NCBI RefSeq assembly: GCF_027497215.1
Contig: NZ_CP114904.1
Coordinates: forward strand, 1,364,001-1,428,000
DNA from: Micromonospora sp. WMMD812
Lineage (GTDB): Bacteria; Actinomycetota; Actinomycetes; Mycobacteriales; Micromonosporaceae
Direction of reading: 5' to 3'
Length of the DNA: 64,000 nucleotides
Numbering within the stretch: the stretch's first letter is position 1; every line of letters starts with the position of its first letter. The notes under the pieces are model-generated. The model did no database searches, was not told where the DNA came from, and saw only the letters and a list, made by a program, of their open reading frames with translations. The translations under genes and the position numbers were made by a program. Of this stretch, positions 36,665 through 44,785 are shown in pieces.

Positions 36665-38116
36665 ATGATCCGACCCTCCATGCCACGGTTACGACAGCTC
36701 CGCGTCGTGAGCCTCGTCGCGGCCGGCCTCCTCGTCGCCAGCGTCATGGTCGCGCCGCCGAGCAGCGCACAGACCGCACCGCAGGCGGCGCCGTCGACCA
36801 CTGTGGACACCACCAACACCATCCCGGGCGTTGACGAGATCGTCAGCAGCCCCAACCTGCGCCAGATCGCCAACGTGCCGAAGGTGGCGCCGCTGGACGC
36901 GACGAACAGCGACATCGCCTTCCAGGGCAAGTACGCGTTCGCCGGCAACTACAACGGCTTCGTCATCTACGACATCTCGCGGCCCAGCGCTCCCCAGGTC
37001 GTGTCCCGGGTGCTCTGCCCGGGGTCGCAGAACGACATCTCCGTCGAGGGCGACCTGCTCTTCCTCTCCACCGACTCGTCCCGCAGCGACGACTCCTGCA
37101 ACAGCACCGCGCAGGGGGCGGACGTCAAGGGGTCGTGGGAGGGCATGAAGATCTTCGACATCTCGAACAAGGCCAACCCGCGCTACATCAAGTCGGTGGA
37201 GACCGCCTGCGGCTCGCACACCCACACGCTGGTGCCGGGCAAGGACCGCAGGAACGTCTACCTGTACATCTCGTCGTACAGCCCGCGGGCCGAGTTCCCG
37301 GACTGCCAGCCGCCGCACGACTCCATCTCCATCGTCAAGGTCCCGCTGAAGAAGCCGACCGACGCGGCTGTCATCGCCACGCCGAACCTCTTCCCGGACG
37401 GCGGCTTCCCGGGCAGCGACACCGGCTCGGCGACCACCGGCTGCCACGACATCACCGTCTACCCGAGCAAGGACCTGGCCGCCGGCGCCTGCATGGGCGA
37501 CGGCATCCTGCTGGACATCCGCAACCGTGAGGCGCCGCGGGTGATCAACCGGGTCCGGGACACGGTGAACTTCGCCTTCTGGCACTCGGCCACGTTCAAC
37601 AACGCCGGCACCAAGGTGATCTTCACCGACGAGCTGGGCGGCGGCGGCGCGGCCACCTGCAACGAGGCGATCGGGCCGAACCGGGGCGCGGACGCCATCT
37701 ACGACATCACCGGCCGCGGCGACCACCGGAAGATGGTCTTCAAGAGCTACTACAAGATCCCGCGGGCCAACGCGGACACCGAGAACTGCGTGGCGCACAA
37801 CGGCTCGCTGATCCCGGTGTTCGGGCGCGACATCATGGTCCAGGCGTGGTACCAGGGCGGCATCTCGGTCTGGGACTTCACCGACTCGGCCAACCCGAAG
37901 GAGATCGCCTTCTGGGAGCGCGGCCCGCTCGCGATCGACCGGTTCGTCGGCGGTGGCACGTGGTCCGCGTACTACTACAACGGCCACATCTACTCCAACG
38001 ACATGGTCAAGGGCCTGGACGTCCTGAAGCTGACGGACTGGCGGACCTGGACGGCGGAGCTGGTCCGGTTCAAGGACCTGAACGTGCAGACCCAGGGCCA
38101 CTACCCGGGCTGGTAG
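36665..38116 (+). CDS. Secreted LVIVD-repeat (beta-propeller-like) protein
   Basis: A 483-residue exported protein. The signal peptide spans LRVVSLVAAGLLVASVMVAP and is cleaved near SSAQ. The mature part has repeats of the LVIVD type: NGFVIYDISRPSAPQVVSR, MKIFDISNKANPRYIKSV and GISVWDFTDSANPKEIAFWE, with HTHTLVPG and conserved His/Cys (DCQPPHDS, CVAHNG). Such repeats form a beta-propeller; function unknown. Starts at 36665 (chosen, gaaggg ribosome binding site), 36626 (GTG) or 36680 are possible. Confidence 0.85.
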   Translation: MIRPSMPRLRQLRVVSLVAAGLLVASVMVAPPSSAQTAPQAAPSTTVDTTNTIPGVDEIVSSPNLRQIANVPKVAPLDATNSDIAFQGKYAFAGNYNGFVIYDISRPSAPQVVSRVLCPGSQNDISVEGDLLFLSTDSSRSDDSCNSTAQGADVKGSWEGMKIFDISNKANPRYIKSVETACGSHTHTLVPGKDRRNVYLYISSYSPRAEFPDCQPPHDSISIVKVPLKKPTDAAVIATPNLFPDGGFPGSDTGSATTGCHDITVYPSKDLAAGACMGDGILLDIRNREAPRVINRVRDTVNFAFWHSATFNNAGTKVIFTDELGGGGAATCNEAIGPNRGADAIYDITGRGDHRKMVFKSYYKIPRANADTENCVAHNGSLIPVFGRDIMVQAWYQGGISVWDFTDSANPKEIAFWERGPLAIDRFVGGGTWSAYYYNGHIYSNDMVKGLDVLKLTDWRTWTAELVRFKDLNVQTQGHYPGW

Positions 38117-38133
38117 GCACTTCGCGCGCGACA

Positions 38134-38164
38134 CGGGCCCGGCTCCCTGTGGGGGCCGGGCCCG
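38134..38164. terminator. Bidirectional terminator
   Basis: A 10-bp perfect stem (38134-38143 with 38155-38164) between the convergent LVIVD and lipoprotein genes. Confidence 0.75.
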
Positions 38165-38182
38165 CTCGTGTCCGCGGGTGGA

Positions 38183-39190
38183 TCAGCTCATCGGCAGCCG
38201 GTAGCGCCGCTCGCCCCCGCCGGTCGCGGTCACCAGCGTCACCTCGCCGCTGCGCAGGCCGTAGGTGACGGACCAGCGGGTGTGCGCCTGGCGGACGGTG
38301 GTGAGGACCCGGTGCGCCGCCGCCGCGTCCGCCACCCCGCCGGAATCGGTCATTGCGCTTGCGATCTGTCCGTACCGGCGGTCCTCGCGGCGCTGCAGCT
38401 CCGGAACCCCGGCGACCGGCACGTTCGTCAGCGCCTGCCAGGTGCCCTGGCCCCGCTCGACGCGCATCTTCCCGTCGACGAACTCGACCACCGCGGACGC
38501 GCCGGTGGCGTCGGCCAGCAGGTAGTGCAGTGGCGGCCCGCCGTCGAAGTCCAGGTTGTGCGCGCTGAAGACGGCCACCGCCTGGTCCACGGTCGCCGCC
38601 CGGTCGAGCACCAGGCGCAGGATCCGCACCGAGCCGACGGTGGGCTTGCCGGGGTCCCGCTCGGCGCGCGCGCCGTCGTCGGCGGCCAGACCCACCGCGA
38701 GGCCGCGCTCGTTCATCCCGTCGAAGGGCAGCAGCGGCGCGTTGAGCAGCCGGCGGTCGCCGGCCGGGTCGGCGCCGACCCCGAGGTACGACATGTCCAC
38801 CAGCGAGATCGACGCGTATCCGTCCGGCGGGTCGGTGCGCAGCACCATCGCCGGGTTGGCGTCCCAGTCGAAGTTGCGGGCGAACAGCGGCCGGCTCCGG
38901 TCCCCGGCCGCGACGAAGAGCGAGCAGCCGAACGGCGTGGCCGGGCTGGCGTCCGTTCCGGTCGTCGGGTCGTAGCGCCCCACGTAGGTCATCTCGTACA
39001 GCGGAAGGTCGTCGACCCGACGCAGGCTGCCCAGGGTCTGGTCGACCTGGGCCGCGTCCTGCCGGGAGGCGGTGGGGGTGCCGGCCGGGGTTCCCACCGG
39101 CTCGGGCGCGGTCGACCGGGACGCGGAGCAGGCGGTGAGGGCGAGCAGCAGGGCCACGGTGGCGGCCGGCAGAGTCCTACGCATATCCAT
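38183..39190 (-). CDS. Lipoprotein of the Ntn-hydrolase family (linear amide C-N hydrolase-like)
   Basis: A 335-residue lipoprotein: lipobox LTAC with lipidated Cys21. The catalytic domain resembles choloylglycine hydrolase/C45 peptidases: the putative nucleophile Cys89 in TPFGCSLFVA, then PLFARNFDWDANPAMVL (Arg and Asp conserved), FDGMNERGLAVGLA and the Asn-containing QALTNVPV. In this family the Cys becomes N-terminal after propeptide removal; here it is internal, so processing would be needed. The substrate is unknown; extracytoplasmic amide cleavage is inferred. Confidence 0.75.
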   Translation of the reverse strand: MDMRRTLPAATVALLLALTACSASRSTAPEPVGTPAGTPTASRQDAAQVDQTLGSLRRVDDLPLYEMTYVGRYDPTTGTDASPATPFGCSLFVAAGDRSRPLFARNFDWDANPAMVLRTDPPDGYASISLVDMSYLGVGADPAGDRRLLNAPLLPFDGMNERGLAVGLAADDGARAERDPGKPTVGSVRILRLVLDRAATVDQAVAVFSAHNLDFDGGPPLHYLLADATGASAVVEFVDGKMRVERGQGTWQALTNVPVAGVPELQRREDRRYGQIASAMTDSGGVADAAAAHRVLTTVRQAHTRWSVTYGLRSGEVTLVTATGGGERRYRLPMS

Positions 39191-39333
39191 GGGACGCTAT
39201 GCGGGGCCCGTCCGGTTGTCCACCCGCAGCGACCGGGCGACTCCGTCCGGCGACCGGATTCGCCCGGTCGGCCGGGTCACAGCTGCCGGAGTCGCGGCTG
39301 GCGCGCCGGGCCGCCGTGCGAGGATCCTGCGCC

Positions 39334-40563
39334 GTGACCCTCGCTGCCAGCGCACCGCCTGTCCCGTCCGGCCCGGCCGGTCGGCGGCGGCGTCCGCACC
39401 CGCTGGACGTGGTGGCGGTCGTCCTCGCCCTGACCGGGGTCGGCTGCGTGCTGGGTGGGCTGCTCCCCCGCGCCGAGGCCGGCGCGACGATGCACCGGAT
39501 CCTGCCACTGCTGGTCTTCCTGGGCACGGTGGTGGTGCTGGCCGAGCTGACGGCGGTCGCCGGGGTGTTCGACGTGCTCGGCACCCGGCTGGCCATCGCG
39601 GCCCGGGGCAGTTGGGCGGCCCTGTTCCTGCTCTGCGTGGGATTCGCGGCGCTGACCACCGTCACCCTCAACCTGGACACGACGGCGGTGCTGCTCACGC
39701 CGGTGATGCTGGCCCTGGCCGGAAACCTGCGGGTCGCGGCGGCCCCGCTGGCCGTGACCACCGTCTGGCTGGCCAACACGGCGAGCCTCCTGCTGCCCGT
39801 GTCCAACCTGACGAACCTTCTGGCCGCCGATCGGATCGGTCTGGATCCGGTCGGCTTCGCCGCGCGGATGTGGCTGCCGCAGCTGGCCGCTCTCGTGGTG
39901 ACGGGGTTGGTGCTCTGGTTCAGTTGGTGGCGCCGGCACCGGCCGCCGGACGGGCGATTCCGACCGCCGTCCACGCGACCACCGGCCGACTCGGTGCTGT
40001 ACCGGACCGCGCTCGCCGGCTGCCTGATCTTCGTCGTCGGCGTGCTGGCGGAGGTGGAGATCGGGATCGTGTCGAGCGTGTCCGCCGCGCTGGTGCTGGT
40101 CGGCTTCGCCGTCCGCGCGCCCCGCATGCTGCGTCTCCGGCTGCTGCCGTGGCGGCTGCTGGTGTTCGTCATCGGGCTCTTCCTGGTGGTGCAGACCCTC
40201 GGCCGGCTCGGGCTGGACGATCTGGTGGCCGGCCTGCTCGGCGACGGCGACGGCGCGGCCGGGCTGCTGCGGGCGGGGGGCACGGGCGTCCTGCTGGCCA
40301 ACGCGGTGAACAACCTGCCGGCGTACCTGGCGGGCGAGTCGGTGCTGCCGACCGGGGACGCGCCGCGACTGCTGGCCCTGCTCATCGGCACGAACGCCGG
40401 TCCGCTCGCCGTGCCGTGGGCGTCGCTGGCCACCCTGCTGTGGTTCGAGCGGTGCCGCAGTGCCGGGGTGAGCGTGCCGTTGCGCCGGTTCCTGCTGACC
40501 GGCGCCCTGCTCGCGGTGGCCGGCACCGCCGCCGCCGTCGGCGCGCTGCTGCTCACCGGCTGA
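39334..40563 (+). CDS. SLC13/ArsB/NhaD-family ion transporter
   Basis: A 409-residue membrane protein with about eleven hydrophobic segments. Family motifs are TTVTLNLDTTAVLLTPVML (first helical hairpin) and TGVLLANAVNNLPAYLA with LLIGTNAGPLAVPWASLATLL in the second half, close to ArsB and related anion or Na+/H+ transporters. The substrate (arsenite, dicarboxylate or Na+) cannot be assigned; no ars genes are adjacent. The GTG start at 39334 follows gagg; an upstream ATG at 39199 would add an unlikely 45-residue Arg-rich extension. Confidence 0.82.
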   Translation: MTLAASAPPVPSGPAGRRRRPHPLDVVAVVLALTGVGCVLGGLLPRAEAGATMHRILPLLVFLGTVVVLAELTAVAGVFDVLGTRLAIAARGSWAALFLLCVGFAALTTVTLNLDTTAVLLTPVMLALAGNLRVAAAPLAVTTVWLANTASLLLPVSNLTNLLAADRIGLDPVGFAARMWLPQLAALVVTGLVLWFSWWRRHRPPDGRFRPPSTRPPADSVLYRTALAGCLIFVVGVLAEVEIGIVSSVSAALVLVGFAVRAPRMLRLRLLPWRLLVFVIGLFLVVQTLGRLGLDDLVAGLLGDGDGAAGLLRAGGTGVLLANAVNNLPAYLAGESVLPTGDAPRLLALLIGTNAGPLAVPWASLATLLWFERCRSAGVSVPLRRFLLTGALLAVAGTAAAVGALLLTG

Positions 40564-40574
40564 GCCGCCCGACG

Positions 40575-41051
40575 TCACTCCCCCGGCCGGTCGACGGTGA
40601 ACATGAAGCAGCCGTACACCACGTTGCGGCTGTGCAGTTGGTGGACCTCCGGGTCGGCGAACAGCTCGGCGATCACCCCTTCCGGGTCGGTGCCGTCGTG
40701 GCGCCGGCCGCCGTGGATCCGGCCGCGCCGGTCGTACGCCCGCAGCACCTGCGGCCGGTCCCGCCAGGCCGCCGGATAGCCGCCGGTCTGGTCCGGCCCG
40801 GGGCAGGACCCGGCGTGCGCGAAGACCGGGCCGATCTCCCGGTACGGGCCGGCGGCGACCGGCGGCGCGTATCCGAAGAGCAGCAGGTCCTCGCCCGCGC
40901 CGGCGTCGCGCAGGCAGCACCGCAGCGGCTCCCCGCCGCCGGCTCGGAGCGCTTCGGCGGGCCGGCCGGCGGCGTCCCGACCGGTACGGCGGACGGCGTC
41001 GAGCGCCGCCGGTGGCAGCGGGCGGACGAGGAAGGAGGTGGCTGTTCTCAT
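40575..41051 (-). CDS. DUF1203 family protein
   Basis: A 158-residue soluble protein. The family is recognised by CCLRDAGAGEDLLLFGYAPP, GPYREIGPVFAHAGSC and the C-terminal HSRNVVYGCFMFTVDRP. Function unknown. It is convergent with the transporter gene with only 11 bases between the stops. Confidence 0.8.
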   Translation of the reverse strand: MRTATSFLVRPLPPAALDAVRRTGRDAAGRPAEALRAGGGEPLRCCLRDAGAGEDLLLFGYAPPVAAGPYREIGPVFAHAGSCPGPDQTGGYPAAWRDRPQVLRAYDRRGRIHGGRRHDGTDPEGVIAELFADPEVHQLHSRNVVYGCFMFTVDRPGE

Positions 41052-41120
41052 GGGTCCAGCCTGGTCCGGCCCGTCCGGGAACGCTGGCGGCGATCGGACC
41101 TGGCGCTACCGCCGCCCGCC

Positions 41121-41188
41121 GCGCGGTCGGGCGGGCCGCGCGGTCGGGCGGGCCGCGCGGTCGGGCGGGCCGCGCGGTCGGGCGGGCC
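41121..41188. repeat. Four exact tandem copies of a 17-bp unit
   Basis: Unit gcgcggtcgggcgggcc, repeated at 41121, 41138, 41155 and 41172. It lies between the DUF1203 gene and the 3' end of the ECF sigma gene. Confidence 0.85.
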
Positions 41189-41238
41189 GGCGCAGCGGGC
41201 CGCGACGCCACGCGGACCGGGCGATCCGGGCCGCGAGG

Positions 41239-42483
41239 TCAGGTGGGCGGGACGGTCGCGGCGGCGGCGCGGGTCATCAGCAGCATCCGCTCGTGCCGGG
41301 TCGGCGCCAGGCCGGCGGCCCGCTCCAGCTCCTCGGCCGCCTCGGCGTGCCGGCCGAGGCGTAGCAGAAGGTCGCCACGCACCGCGCCGAGCAGGTGGTA
41401 GCGGGCCATCCGGGGATCGCCGCGCAGGACGTCGACCGCGTCGAGGGCCGCCCCCGGCCCGTCGACGTGGAGCACCGCGACCGCGCGGTTGAGGTGGGTC
41501 ACCGGTGACGGGGCGAGCTGGGTGAGCGCGTCGTAGAGCGCGAGGACGCCGTCCCAGTCGGTGTCCTCGAACCGGCGGGCGCGGGCGTGGCAGGCGGCGA
41601 TGGCGGCCTGCACGGTGTACGGGCCCAGGGGCTTACGCAGCGTCCGGGCCCGGCCCAGCGCGGCCAGGCCGTGCGTGATGAGGGTGCGGTCCCAGCGCGT
41701 CCGGTCCTGGTCCGGCAGCAGCACCGGCTGGCCGTCCGGCCCGGTGCGGGCGGCGAACCGGGACGCCTGGAGTTCCATGAGGGCCACCAGGCCGTGCACC
41801 TCGGGTTCGCCGGGCATCAGCCCGGCGAGGATCCGGCCCAGCCGGACGGCCTGCTCGGCGAGGTCCCGGCGCATCCACCGGTCGCCGGAGGTCGCCGCGT
41901 AACCCTCGTTGAAGATCAGGTAGACCACCTCCAGGACGGCGGAGAGCCGGGCCGGCAGGGCGTCGGCGTCGGGCAACGCGAACGGCACCTCGGCCTCGGC
42001 GAGGGTCCGCTTGGCCCGGGAGATGCGCTGCCCGATGGTGGCGCTCGGCACCAGGAACGCCCGGGCGATCTCCTCGGTGGTGAGCCCGCCGACCATGCGC
42101 AGGGTGAGCGCGGCCCGCGCCTGCTGGGACAGCACGGGGTGGCAGGCGACGAAGACCAGGGCCAGCAGGTCCTCGTCGGTGGCCGTGCCCAGGCCCGCGT
42201 CGTGCGGCTCGTCGCGCGGAGCCGCGGCGAGCAGCGCGTACCGGTCGTCGCGCAGCCGTTCCCGCCGGATCAGGTCGATCGCCCGGCGCCGGGCGACGGT
42301 CGCCAACCACGCGGCCGGCTCGTCCGGCACGCCGTCGCGCGGCCACTGCGCCAGCGCGGACAGGAACGCCTCCTGGGCGACGTCCTCGGCGAGCCCGACG
42401 TCGTGCACGAGCCGGGTGAGGGAGGCGACCAGACGCGCGGAGTGCATCCGCCAGACCGCCTCGACCGTCCGTCGCGCGTCCAT
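41239..42483 (-). CDS. ECF42-type sigma factor with C-terminal TPR-like domain
   Basis: A 414-residue protein. Sigma regions 2 and 4 occupy about 8-165: AEDVAQEAFLSALAQWP, AAWLATVARRRAIDLIRRE and a helix-turn-helix in GGLTTEEIARAFLVPSATIG. The long C-terminal part (about 180-410) is the DUF6596/TPR-like extension typical of ECF42, with the conserved LIFNEGYAATSGDRWMRRDLA and HLNRAVAVLHVDGPGAALD. ECF42 factors lack anti-sigma factors and are linked to DGPF/YciI genes; one lies 27 bases upstream here, so they form an operon. Confidence 0.93.
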   Translation of the reverse strand: MDARRTVEAVWRMHSARLVASLTRLVHDVGLAEDVAQEAFLSALAQWPRDGVPDEPAAWLATVARRRAIDLIRRERLRDDRYALLAAAPRDEPHDAGLGTATDEDLLALVFVACHPVLSQQARAALTLRMVGGLTTEEIARAFLVPSATIGQRISRAKRTLAEAEVPFALPDADALPARLSAVLEVVYLIFNEGYAATSGDRWMRRDLAEQAVRLGRILAGLMPGEPEVHGLVALMELQASRFAARTGPDGQPVLLPDQDRTRWDRTLITHGLAALGRARTLRKPLGPYTVQAAIAACHARARRFEDTDWDGVLALYDALTQLAPSPVTHLNRAVAVLHVDGPGAALDAVDVLRGDPRMARYHLLGAVRGDLLLRLGRHAEAAEELERAAGLAPTRHERMLLMTRAAAATVPPT

Positions 42484-42510
42484 CGTGGCCTCCCCACCCG
42501 TCGCCCGGCG

Positions 42511-42951
42511 TCAGCCCTGCCCGTGCTGTGCCGTGACCTCGGCGGCGAGTCGCGCGTCCCGCTCGCGTCGCTCCGGGGTGTACTCCTCGCCGAAGTCCTC
42601 CGCCTCGAAGAACGGGCGGATCTCCAGACTCGACCGGATCCCGCTGTTCGGGTCGTCGGGGCACTGCCGGGCCCACTCCACGGCCTCCTCGACCGAGCCG
42701 ACCTGCCAGATCCAGTACCCGGCGATGATCTCCTTGGCCTCGGTGAACGGCCCGTCCACCACCGAGGTGGTGCCGCCCTCGAACACCACCTCGACGGCCT
42801 CGCTGGTGGGCCGCAGACCGCCGCCGTCCAGCATGATCCCGGCCTTGACCAGCCGCTCGTTGTACTCGCCCATCGCCTCGATCAGCTCCTGGCTCGGGGC
42901 GAGCCGGTCCTCGTCCGCCGCGGCGGCCTTCACCAGCACCATCACCTTCAC
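42511..42951 (-). CDS. YciI/DGPF-domain protein
   Basis: A 146-residue protein with the DGPF motif (TSVVDGPFTEAKEIIAGYWI, about 76-95) and the N-terminal MKVMVLVKAAAADE strand. It is the usual genomic companion of ECF42 sigma factors, first in a two-gene unit. The catalytic His/Asp of true YciI hydrolases is not evident. Role unknown; possibly a signal-sensing partner of the sigma factor. Confidence 0.88.
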   Translation of the reverse strand: MKVMVLVKAAAADEDRLAPSQELIEAMGEYNERLVKAGIMLDGGGLRPTSEAVEVVFEGGTTSVVDGPFTEAKEIIAGYWIWQVGSVEEAVEWARQCPDDPNSGIRSSLEIRPFFEAEDFGEEYTPERRERDARLAAEVTAQHGQG

Positions 42952-43064
42952 GATGTCCTCCTCACTCGTGTGCCGGCCGTCCGGCCGGCGCCGTCACCAG
43001 GAGGTCGAACGGGCGCCGGCCGGTTTCGACATGACGGCCGGAGAATTTCGCGAAGGGCGACGGG

Positions 43065-43193
43065 TCAGTCCCGATGCACGACGAGTCGGAGCTCGGTGAC
43101 GCCCTTCTCCGGCTCATTCGGACAGTAGTCGAGGTAGGCCTCGCGGGCGAAGCCGGCGGGGCGGACCCGGCTCAGCCGGGCAGCGGGGCCTCG
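43065..43193 (-). other. Orphan coding-like frame without a start codon
   Basis: A stop-to-stop frame of 42 codons overlapping the 3' end of the asparagine-synthetase-like gene by 22 bases. Its last part reads GFAREAYLDYCPNEPEKGVT then ELRLVVHRD. Nearly all codons end in G or C, as in real genes here, but there is no ATG, GTG or TTG start. It may be a degraded gene remnant or an extension reached by frameshifting from the upstream gene. Confidence 0.3.
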
Positions 43194-44782
43194 TCACCAC
43201 GGCTACGGCGCGGGCCGACCAACCGGCGGACCATCGGCGCGGCGTTCCACTTCGCGGCGCCCACCAGATCCCGGGCGTGTTCGAGGACGGTGTAGTCCGG
43301 CCGGGCCAGGCCGTGCGCGAGGGCCCGGTCCAGGTCGTTCCCGCACCGGGTGAGCACGCTGTCGAAGTCGCGCCGGACCGGCTCCAGCAGGTCGTACCGG
43401 AACGAGCGGTGCAGCCGGGCGAAGAACGGCTTGTAGAGCCGCGCCCGTTCGTGCAGCCCCGAGGAGTACGACATCGGGTGCTTCGGCCGCCGGCGGACGT
43501 AGCCGGGGAGGACGTCGGCGAACGCCCGCCGGACGATCCACTTCTCCTGGCCGTCGCGCATCTTCAGCTCCAGCGGCAGCCGCATGGCCAACTCGACGAC
43601 GCTGAGGTCGAGGAACGGCACCCGCGCCTCCACCCCGTGGTCCATGCTGGTCCGGTCCACCCGCTGCAGCTCGGTCCGACCCAGGTTGCTGATCTTGTGC
43701 AGCAGGAGCCGGCGGGACGCGGCCGGCCCGACCTCGTGGTACATCGGGTAGCCGCCGAACAGCTCGTCCGATCCGTCGCCGGTGAGCGCGACCTTCACAC
43801 CCAGCTGCCGCAGCCGCCGGAACAGCGGCACGGAGACGACCGCGTTGATGATGTCGCCGTACTCGGTGAGCTCCGACATCCGGATCGCCTCCCGGATGTC
43901 GGCCAGGCGGATGTCGCGCGGGCGCAGCTCCACCACCTCGTGCGGCACGCCGAGGTCGGCGGCGAGACGACGGGCGTAGGCCACGTCGGGACTGTCCGGC
44001 ACACCGACCGTCACCGCGACGCAGTCCGGGTGCATCTCCCGTACGTGCAGCAGGGTCAGCGAGCTGTCCAGGCCGCCGGAGAGCATCACGCCGACGGTGA
44101 GGTCGGTGTCCACCCGCAACCGGATGCTCTCCTTCAGCGCGGCGCGGACGAGCAGGGCGGCCTCGTCCAGGTCGTCGATCACGGGCAGCCCGTCGCCGAG
44201 GGTGAGCAGGTCGACGTGCGGGCGCAGCCGGAGGTGACCGCCCTCGTCCGCCCAGCCGTGGTGCCCGGGCGGCACTTCTCCGATCGGCGCGCCATGCCCG
44301 ACCAGCGCCTTGACCTCCGAGGCGAGATGCAGGCAGCCCGGCTTGCGGGTCCAGTACAGCGGCTTCACGCCGAGCGGGTCACGGGCCAGGTAGGCGCGGC
44401 CGGTGGCCCGCTCGACCACCACGAACGCGTACTCGCCACGCAGCCGGGTGACCGCGTCCTCGCCCCAGCGTTCGAACGCGGCGAGCACCACCTCGGTGTC
44501 GCCGTCGCTGCGGAAGGCGTGGCCGAGCCAGGTCAGCTCGGCGCGCAGTTCTCGGTGGTTGAAGACCTCGCCGTTGAAGCAGAGCAGCCACCGCTCGTCG
44601 GCGGAAACCCACGGTTGCACCGCCCGGTCGCGGTCCACCACGCGCAGACGGCGGGCGCCGGCGAGCAGCCCGGTCTCGTACCGGGTCTCGGTGACCTCGC
44701 CGCGTGGGGCGAGGATGGCGAGCATCCGGCGGAAGATCGTCGGGTCGGCCTCGGGGCCGATGCTCAGCGCCACGCCGCCCAT
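43172..44782 (-). CDS. Asparagine-synthetase-like amide synthetase lacking the glutaminase cysteine
   Basis: A 536-residue two-domain protein of the AsnB family. The N-terminal class II amidotransferase domain (1-200) keeps glutamine-site residues (RRLRVVD, CFNGEVFNHREL, SDGDTEVVL) but starts MGGVALS where active enzymes have MCG: Gly replaces the nucleophile Cys2. The synthetase domain has PP-loop LSGGLDSS (234-241), TGDGSDELFGGYPMYH and DRTSMDHGVEARVPFLD. So it can adenylate a carboxylate but probably cannot hydrolyse glutamine, as in beta-lactam synthetases; it may use free ammonia or another amine. It starts 3 bases after the DUF5715 gene. Substrate unknown. Confidence 0.85.
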   Translation of the reverse strand: MGGVALSIGPEADPTIFRRMLAILAPRGEVTETRYETGLLAGARRLRVVDRDRAVQPWVSADERWLLCFNGEVFNHRELRAELTWLGHAFRSDGDTEVVLAAFERWGEDAVTRLRGEYAFVVVERATGRAYLARDPLGVKPLYWTRKPGCLHLASEVKALVGHGAPIGEVPPGHHGWADEGGHLRLRPHVDLLTLGDGLPVIDDLDEAALLVRAALKESIRLRVDTDLTVGVMLSGGLDSSLTLLHVREMHPDCVAVTVGVPDSPDVAYARRLAADLGVPHEVVELRPRDIRLADIREAIRMSELTEYGDIINAVVSVPLFRRLRQLGVKVALTGDGSDELFGGYPMYHEVGPAASRRLLLHKISNLGRTELQRVDRTSMDHGVEARVPFLDLSVVELAMRLPLELKMRDGQEKWIVRRAFADVLPGYVRRRPKHPMSYSSGLHERARLYKPFFARLHRSFRYDLLEPVRRDFDSVLTRCGNDLDRALAHGLARPDYTVLEHARDLVGAAKWNAAPMVRRLVGPRRSRGDEAPLPG

Positions 44783-44785
44783 CGC

